From Cheiracanthium punctorium (lineage: Eukaryota > Arthropoda > Arachnida > Araneae > Cheiracanthiidae), in NCBI GenBank assembly GCA_038373885.1, contig JAWZYV010016956.1, positions 558,001 through 622,000 of the forward strand: a DNA stretch of 64,000 bases, read 5' to 3'. The notes under the pieces are model-generated. The model did not search any database and had not been told where the DNA came from. It worked only from the letters and a program-made list of their open reading frames with translations. This document shows positions 24,201 through 33,200 of the stretch, in pieces; position 1 is the first letter of the stretch; every line of letters begins with the position of its first letter. The position numbers and the translations under genes are program-made.

Positions 24201-27200
24201 TTTAAAAACCTGGAAAATCCAGCTTTAACACTGGAATTTTAAGAAAATTCCCCCCCCCATCCACCTCTTTCTTTTTATGGCTTTCCCCCTATTCAATGGT
24301 AACTACTTCGTTAATGAAACACTCATGCAATTGAAAGTGGATTATACAAGATTAATCATTTATCACTTAAGACTGCTTAGGACGAATAGCACACTTGCTT
24401 TTCATTTTGTGTCTGCAGTTCTGAGCATTTGTGATTGCTCCCTTTTCTCATTTGAGTTGGAGGGGCTATTCTTTGTGTTGTGTACTGTGCACAAAGTTAG
24501 ATTGTATATACGTAATAATAATATTACACAAACTCTGCTGATATTTTCTAGAACACAATGTAGAATGTGTGTTCCTATAATGTTAAATATTTCATTGTTT
24601 ATGCATAGGATTGGTAGATTTTACTTAGTTTTAAAGAATATGGCAATTTTTACCAATAGCCTTGCGTACTGGCAATAGTATAAAAAACATATCTTGAAAC
24701 TATTAATCAGTGAAGTGATCCCAAAAATTCTTTTTTACTTCTGTAAAGCTGTTGCATAATTTCTGATATTTTTTAGGTGAAATTGAATTTAAAACCATGT
24801 TTGATATAAATGTAATCCATTGATTTTGCAATAATTGAGGGCAAGTATAATTTTTATTACCATAGTGCTATCATAATTTCATTACCTTAGAATGGGGCAT
24901 ATAAATAAAAAGTATTTAGTCTTTATCTTATGCTTATTTTTTTGCGATAACTTGGAAATTCTTGAAAAATCACCTGGGAAAACTCTGTGAATTTCATTTT
25001 GAAAAATGAGTATAAACTCTGTCTAATGTAATTTTAATGAATTAATTACATCTTTTTTTTTTCTGGATCATAGTGCTGCATTTAAAGGGTTAAGATTTAT
25101 TTCAGACTTAGTGTATTAAAAAGAACTAAGGAACTATTAATAAATTAAAGAAGAAACTTTCATGAAAATTGCCTGTTTGTACTGTGCTAACAGACATCAG
25201 CTATTATGAAAGTCCATGAAAATTTGTGACACAGCCCTAAATCCAATATCAATTTCTTGAATCTATAAGTATTTATTTTTGTATTGTTTGCTGTATACAG
25301 CATGCAGTTTTTCAGCATTTTATGTACCTGAGTATTACAAGTCACCACTGAAACTGTAGCACCTGAACATCTGTAACTCTGCACATGGATTCTGACTTTT
25401 CTCACTATCCAGTTGATCTGGTGGAGAGCAATAGTCAGATGCCGCGAACACTTTGTTGTTTAACTTTTTTCAGAGTTTTTTTTTTCTATAATTTCCTTAG
25501 CCACAAAATCCCTGTGGTGTCATCAATTAGTTAATTTTTCTTATGATAAAATGTGTTGCAATCAGTGTGTATATCAATAAATGTGTTAATGTGTTGTTTT
25601 TCTTCTCAGAACCTAAGACTTATGCTAACATGGTAAGCAAGAATACAAGCAGTTCTGCTCCCCCAAGTCTTCCCGTCACATCTAACACAACTTCTCCTGT
25701 ATCGAATCTTCCTCCAGCTCACAAAACGGAACAGCAAACTGTCTATAAAGCTGAAGGAACTCCTGTGTCATCTGGTCAAGGAAATAGAGATAAAAATGAT
25801 GGGGTAAATAATGTTTTACACCTGCTGTATAATTATTTACTTTTAATTAGCAAAAACTTCAGATTTCTGAATAAAAAAGTATACAGCAGGGGTTGATGCA
25901 GACGAAAATTGGATTTGTTTTGCAGCTCCTTCGGAAAATTACAGTATTAAAATGGTCCCTCCACAAAAATGCAGACGATTAAAACGGCCCTACGGATACA
26001 TTTTACCCTACATCATACCTGCCAACTTTTACGGATTATCCGTAAAATATACGGATTTTGCCATTAATTTACTGATGTACGGAGATGAGGAGTAATTTTA
26101 TGGATTGTTCGGCTAATTTCGAAGTTCGCAATTTCATACAATTCAATCTTCTTCCATCCGTCTAGAGAATATATATTTTCCCTTCAGCACTCCTTTATTT
26201 AAATATCCAATGCCATAAGAGTAAAAATTGACTCCCATTTTGAATTTAAAATAATTTTTAACCCGCCCCCCCCTCTCCTTCCTCTCAAGGAAACCAATAT
26301 AGAAAAAACACTTTATTGAATGGGGCATGTTCAGATTTTGAATTCAATCTTTTTCCATCGCTCTTGTGAGTAAATATTTTTCTTTTAGAACTCTTTCATT
26401 TAAAGCGTTAATGCCGTAAGGATGAAAACTCATTCCTATTTTAAATTTCCCCCCCTCCCTAATTAAACCAGGTAAGAAAACTAACACTAAGTAGAGCAGG
26501 CTCAGTTATGAATGAAAATGATTTAATAAAAATAAAAAATATTTTGACCAGAAATAAACTTAGCTTAACAAGAGCAGAAATTATTAGTACAAAAAAAAAA
26601 ATAAATGAACTCAGTTTTACTGATGGGAGGTAAAAATTTACTGAATTGAGGACATAATTTTACTGATGTTAATTTTCTTAGGTTAGCAGGTATGCTACAT
26701 TTAAATTTATTTCATTTTATCAAAATTTTTAATTTATTTTACCAAAGAAAAAGTTACTTTTATTAGAAATTGGCATGAAAATTCACAAAAATGGGACCCT
26801 GGAAAAAATTCCTGGATCGTGCCCCTGTAGTGCTGAAAAAATTTTAATGATAATTCATAATGTAAGAAGGTAGCAAAACTGATTAGTCAGGGATCAATGC
26901 AGACAGTGATCCGCTTTGCTGCATATTTACAAAAATAAATTTGAATAGAAATGCAGGAATGCATCTTTTCTGCCAAATTGCAGTTTTCTCAAAAGTGGAA
27001 CTGAAGCATTTCCTGGATCAATCCCCTCTTGGTAAAATGTCCAAATTTTTGAAAATTCTGAATTTTAGACATCTGAACCAAAATTACAGTAGCTGAATTA
27101 AATACCAACAGTCATAATTATCTAAAAGAAACTTGAGCTTTTCTGGGGGGGTGGACTTTATTTTTTTAGAAGTAGATCTATACTTGCTATGAATAGTAAT

Positions 27201-30200
27201 TAAAAATGTTGTCTTATAAGTTTGAACTGTGATTAGGCTGGTTCTTGTAAAAAGATGAAGGAATACATTTATTTAGACCAGAGTTTCTTAAACTTTCTGG
27301 TGTGGGGACCCCATAATATTTACGAAAATTTTGTAGGACACCATAAGCATTGCTCAAATTTGATATGCGTGTGAGGGAAACTGTCAGTTTCTTCACTTGG
27401 ACTATATTATACTATTGCATTTTTAGGCCATTAAGTTTAATTTAATGGGGGGGGGTTGTGATCAACAGCGTACTTTCAGAAATTTTCACATGACATAACT
27501 TAAAATGTTTAAAACACATGTTGGGTTGATGAAGTCTCTTGAACTGCATGCATGAATCCTACCTGCCAACCCTCCCGGTGAATCACCAAATCTTCCGGTT
27601 TTTAGCCTTTTATTTCCCATGTATTTTTTCTTCCCAACAAGTCACTGCACTGGAGCTCTCTTGCAGTGCAGAGTTCGTATAACCGGAACTACGAATTACG
27701 TGACTTTCGTCACGTCGTCGAAACAACCTCTCTTCTGACTCAAATCTGCCAACACACATGATGCAGGGTAGGGGCAAAGAATACAAATAGTAGGGGTAGA
27801 GGGAAGGATAGTATTGGGGACGCTGGTAGCACTAAGCAACGAGGCTAGCAAAGCAAGCAGGGACGCAAGCATGCGTAGTTCACTTTGGTCGTGCTCCATG
27901 GAAAGCAATTACCGATACAGTCTGAAGTGAAGTGAAGATTGGGTCTTGTGCTTTTGCTGTGTTTGTGTAGTCAAGTCATGGTGTGCAGTGTTGCCATAAG
28001 CAAATAAATTACTGTTCTTGCCACGTCTTATATCGCTCCATTTGAACTATGCCTAATAAGAAATATTACCAGAGGTGCCAAGTCTCAGGCTTTTTGTTCG
28101 TATTTTGGGTCTCAGGATTTTTCTTCATTTTCTCAGGCTTTTAAGATGTTTGGAGAAAATTTCAATTGAGTAGTTTTCTTCATCAGGTTTGCTAGACCAG
28201 TTTTTACTCCTTTCGTGCTGATCAGGCTCAACAACCTATTTTAATACAATTTTTTGGTAGAAATTGTTTATCCCTCAACTATTTTGACTGAAGTTTTGCA
28301 TTTTCTAATCTTTCTTGCGAATTTTTTGGAACTTAATTTATTTATATTATACAGCTTAAGTAACGGGATACTTCTAAGTTCATATGGACATGCATAGCAT
28401 TGATTATGCATGCATTTTATGCTGAAAATATATTCATAAGTAATCTCAGGCTTTTTGACAAGAAAAAGCAGGAGGTATCAAAGCTTTTCGATTTTGAAAA
28501 CTTGGCACATCTGTATTACCAAAGATTTAAAGAAGCGTACTCTAAAGAATTAAAGTTCATTTTAAAATCGTCAAAAGGTGATGAATATGCCTTTTGTTCA
28601 ATCTGTTCAGTGGACTTTAAAATTTCCCACAACGGAAGAGAAGATATTTGGTTTTGCTCACTGCAAAACCAATAAACATGTTGACCAAAAAATTTCGACT
28701 GAAGGAAATGTAAGCATCGAACACAGTTTCTTTCCAACAGAAAATAAACAGTGTAATACGTGCTGAGTGTTTAATGACAGCCTTTATCATAGAGCACGAT
28801 CTACCTCTGAGTAGTTCAGACCACATGGGCCCTTTACGAAGGAAAATATTTCCCAACAACGAAGTGGCAAAAAAATATGGCTGTGCACGGACTAAAACGG
28901 CAGCTATAGTTAAACAGATGGGTGCAGAATGTCTGTGTTTAGCAGAGTTTTATACTTCAAAATTTTGAGCAGTGAAAGCTAGTAAGAAAAATGAATTGAG
29001 GGCTTGCCAGGTAAAAGATAACAAAAGCGTTTACCTTGATAGTTCTTTTATTTTAGTAATGAAGCATGAAGGCTTGTATACAGATGGGGATGAATAAAGG
29101 AAACAAAAAACAGGTATTTGATGTGGTACAGCATCTATGTGTCATCGGACATTCTGGACAATAAATCGAACCGGGGTCGAACAGCATCACCTTGAGGTAA
29201 GCTTGTAGTGGCATAATCAAAAAGGCTTTATTGGAAGCTGCGGCGGGAAGGCTCCAGGTTAATCGTTTGACTCAGCTCAGAGCATCTCACATGGCTGGCT
29301 TCGAGCGTCCTTCTACACGCATCTGTCGCATCACCCTTTTCGCCTCCTCTCTCTCTCTATCGCGGCGAACTTTTATACTGTTGGCCAGGCAACGACGTCA
29401 CCAAGGACTGCGGACCTGTGACGTGAAAAGAAAAAGGAGAAAATAGCTCCGCGGCAAGTCGCCGGGAGTACAGCGCCTCTAGCGGCCAAAAACAGAAACA
29501 CATTATGCAAAACGTTTTGCAGCAATTAGGTGCTTGTTTGAAGCGTTGATATTAGAATAGTGTTAAGTAAGAACTTTAATTAATAAAAATAAGAGCTATC
29601 TGTGCCTTTAGATTTTAAGGCAAATAATTAAAGTTAAGTTATACAGCATTCAGTTATAATAAAGAAAACACAACCACATGTCATGGAACCTTTAAGGTAA
29701 GGTTTACAGTTACTTTTCCTAACACAGAAGAAGAAACTATAATAATTAAACATCTGCAGTCCAAGCCATTCAGCATCTCCACTGATGGGAGTAATGACTC
29801 TGATAACAAGTTGTACCCCATGGTGATTACTTTCTTTGAGGAGTCTTCAATAGAAACTTGCCTTCCAGTCCTGGAAGGAGACTCAACAGGACTGAATATT
29901 AGCAGTATGATTTTAAATAATTTAAAATCAAGATGCATACCTATTGAGAACTGCATTGGTCTAGGTTGTGATAATGCTCCAGTCAAGATAGGGTGTAAAC
30001 AGGGTGTAGCCTCTGTCCTGAAAGAGGTACAGCCAGAGTTATTTGTGATGGGTTGTTTATGCCATCTGATCAATTTAGCTGCCGATAAAAGTGGAAATTC
30101 GTTGCCAATGAAGATTGATGAAATTCTTGTTGATATTTTCTATTATCTAGAAAAGAGCGCTAAAAGAAAAGAAAGCTTGAAGAATTTTCAAATACTGCAT

Positions 30201-33200
30201 GACAAAGAAGTGAGGAAAATCCTAAAGTACGTACAAAACAGATGGTTGTCGTTAGGAAAATGCTTGGTACGATTGTTTGAGCAGTGGGAACCACTTTTGA
30301 GATTTTTTGAAGATGAAAAAAAGATAGTCATCTGGTGTTGGTTCACTGGAATAATATTCTATCCCAAAGAAAAGGAAAATAGAGGAAAGTTCATCCGAAA
30401 AATTTCGTCTAAAAAAAGCCATTCAGTGAATAAGTCTGGAAGTAATTCAAAAGTTCAACATCTCCCTACGTCTTTGCCAAAGAAATTAACTCCCGTGTTG
30501 CCCAAATCTGAGAAAACAATCTGTACAGACTAAATTTCCCAATAATAAAGAGGAAAGATTACATGCATTTTTGTCTTCTGAGTTAAACAAAGCATTTTGT
30601 TCATTTTTGCTAAGTATTGTTCCTGTATGGGATAAGGTGAATACTTTGTTGCAAACAAAAGAACCACTTATTCATAATTTGCGATCTATTCTTTTGGAAT
30701 TGTTGAAAGAAGTGCTTTCAAAGTTTGTTCTGCCCAAGGTAGTGAAGGAAAAACTCTCCACTGAAGTACTGTACAATAATATCCTTAATCATTCCCCCTG
30801 ATTCTAATTTAGTTGTTGGCTATACAAGAGAAACTTGTTAGTAAACTATGTGACACTGAAAGGAATATTTTTTATGCTTCTCTGAGAAAGTATTTTTCTA
30901 CTGTTTGTGATTACATGATTCATAAATTTCCTTTCAACAATGATATACTTATCCATGCTGCAGTAGCTAATGTTTCTACTTTAACAGAGGCCTCATTTTC
31001 AAGTTTCAAATTTTTCATTGAAAAGTTCCCGATCATGCTGTTAAAAACTGAGAATGAAACTATGGATAATACCATCAATCAGCTCCATGCTGAATTTTGT
31101 GATTTTCAAGTCGAGGATCCCTCTTGTGAAATTCTGGAAGAGAAGCATGCTGATAAGCAGTGGACTTAAATATCAAAAATGCAGAACGGCTGTGGCAAGG
31201 AAAAATATCCCCGGCTCTCCTATACTGCCCTATCAATTCTGACTATTCCTCACAGTAACGCTGAATGCAAAAGAATGTTCAGCCAAGTGAGGAAAGTCAG
31301 AACAGAATTTAGGTCATCTCTATCAAATGTAGCTCTGGAGAAATTGTTAATCACAAAGTGTCTAAGGAAAGGGAAATGTTACGAAGAAAACTTTTATGAC
31401 AAATTTTTAAAGAAAGCTAAAACAGCAACAATGTTATCTCTCAAAGAAACTTAATTTGGAAATTCTATTTTTTTTCTATTGCTTTTCAGTGTTAATTTTT
31501 CAGTTTAATAAGTGATTTCAACTGAACTATTTTAATCCATGCAAAGAACTTGTTCTGCTTTTGAAGATCTCAATAGTAACTTAATTGTTAACAGGCAATT
31601 TAACATACAAACATCTGTATTTGATTTGATTTTAAAGATGCATATGGTATTCATATTTCAATTTTTATAAAGTTGTGCTTACTATATATTTAAATTGTGT
31701 GTGTATTTACGTTAGCTATCAGGTACATGTGCCGCGCATCGTGTGCGAAAACCTCCCGGTTTTACAATTTTCAAGGTTGGCAGCTATGATGAATTATAGA
31801 TGAGTTTAGTGGTATTTGTATTTCACACTTGAAGTATAATAATTATTTAATTTCATTCGCTTCATTTAGGGTTCTACATTTGCACAGCAAGGAAATAGAG
31901 TATCACGTCCGAGGCTGAATTCTGGAAGGACACGATTTGAAAGTGGACATGATACAAGTGCTCGATCTCCTGACGACTCTGATGCCGATAAACGGAAACC
32001 AGCTTTTATTCATTATCCAGATTCTCAACAACTGTTTGTTGGCAATTTAACCCATTCAATTACTGAAGAAGATTTAAAGACACATTTTACCCAGTATGGA
32101 AAAGTTTTGGATATGAGAATAAACACAAAGCAGACTCAAAAAGTTGGTGGTGGCAAAGTACCTGTAAGTTCATATACTATTTCTCTCTAATTTCTAAAAA
32201 TTAATTTCTTTATAAATTTTATTAAAATTGAGTCTAATGATTTTGCAGAATTTTGGTTTTATTGTGTTTGATGATGCAGAATCTGTGCAGAAAGTTCTGA
32301 ATGCTAGGGTAAGTTCAATTCATTTGATTTTTATAGAAACTTATGCTATGAATGAATTAAATTTTGGAAAAAAAGAAAGCTACAGAATTATTTATGTGCA
32401 CCTGTGCGTAAATATCTAAATACAGATTGTCCCCAAATCACCGATTTTATACCTCTTTTTCCTTAAATGTTGATCATAAGTATGTACAATAAATTTCAAA
32501 GATGCATTTTAAAAAAGATGCAGAACTTTAATCTCCTGAAACTTTTAACTGGTACCATTTAGTATAATTGACCATATATTGATTAGTAATTACAAAATTT
32601 GAGTGTTTTATCTTTAAAAATGTCAGATATGAAAATAAACTACTTTTGAATGGATCTCAAAGAAAAACAATAACATTCGATGATTGCACAAATATACAAT
32701 ATTTTTTCCTATGCTTTTCTATCTACTCTAGTGCACATCCTGAAATCTGAGAATGGAATGATAGTAGCAGTTCCTAACCTCTCCCACAACGCTATCCACT
32801 TCTGTTCTCAGAGAGAGCAGAACAGATCTTTGATAGCACATGCAATCTAGGAAAGACTTGATGTTTTCTGCTGCAGTAACCTACAATACAGTGCATTAGA
32901 TATGATGAGCGTATTTAATAATACTGTGCGAGGGAGATAAAAACTCAAGCGGGAAATTCAAAATTTTGTAAAGTTATCTAAAAATTTCAGATTCCATCTG
33001 TCAATCCTCAAATATCGGTAGCTACGTTTGATAAATATGTAGTTGCGAATTATCAAACAATCATTATTCCAGAGTTCGTCGCTAGCTGTGTATAGTTATT
33101 GCTCTTCTCTGTTTTTAATAGTTTTGCACACAAGCAAGTTCTTATTTCCCCCTAAACGATTTCCTCTTTTTAATTGGCTTTCTTAGTACATATTATTCTT

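Larger units (their letters stand above)
28049..31454 (+). pseudogene. BED-finger hAT transposase, broken
   Basis: ATG at 28049 starts MPNKKYY. The frame continues after the nested MITE at 28520 with [13 protein letters not shown], then the finger [13 protein letters not shown] and, after a shift, HCKTNKH. Next comes [14 protein letters not shown]. After the GC-rich insert the core reads [20 protein letters not shown] (probable first catalytic Asp), then [10 protein letters not shown] (second Asp), LCHLINLAA and [10 protein letters not shown]. The end has [20 protein letters not shown], the dimerisation region with the third acidic residue. Frames break near 28660, 30536, 30801 and 31169, so it is dead. 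Family knowledge: hAT transposases cut and paste DNA through an RNase H-like fold. Confidence 0.88.
27558..31788 (+). mobile_element. Near full-length hAT-like element, 6-bp TSD family, with nested insertions
   Basis: Starts CCTACCTGCCAACC and ends AAGGTTGGCAGCTATG, flanked by the perfect duplication ATGAAT (27552-27557 and 31789-31794). Motifs CTTCCGGTTTTTA (left) and CTCCCGGTTTTAC (right) are in direct orientation. It holds a broken but nearly complete transposase, a nested 444-bp relative at 28070, and a GC-rich insert at about 29119-29505. It lies in the G3BP intron and ends 76 bp upstream of the RRM exon if the duplicated flank is included. Confidence 0.9.

Noticed and set aside
24277..24678. 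133-codon open frame, hydrophobic
   Set aside because: Inside a hAT-like element, AT-driven residue composition, no motif and no splice context. Not called as a gene.
29681..30073. 130-codon minus frame
   Set aside because: Antisense shadow of the hAT transposase core.
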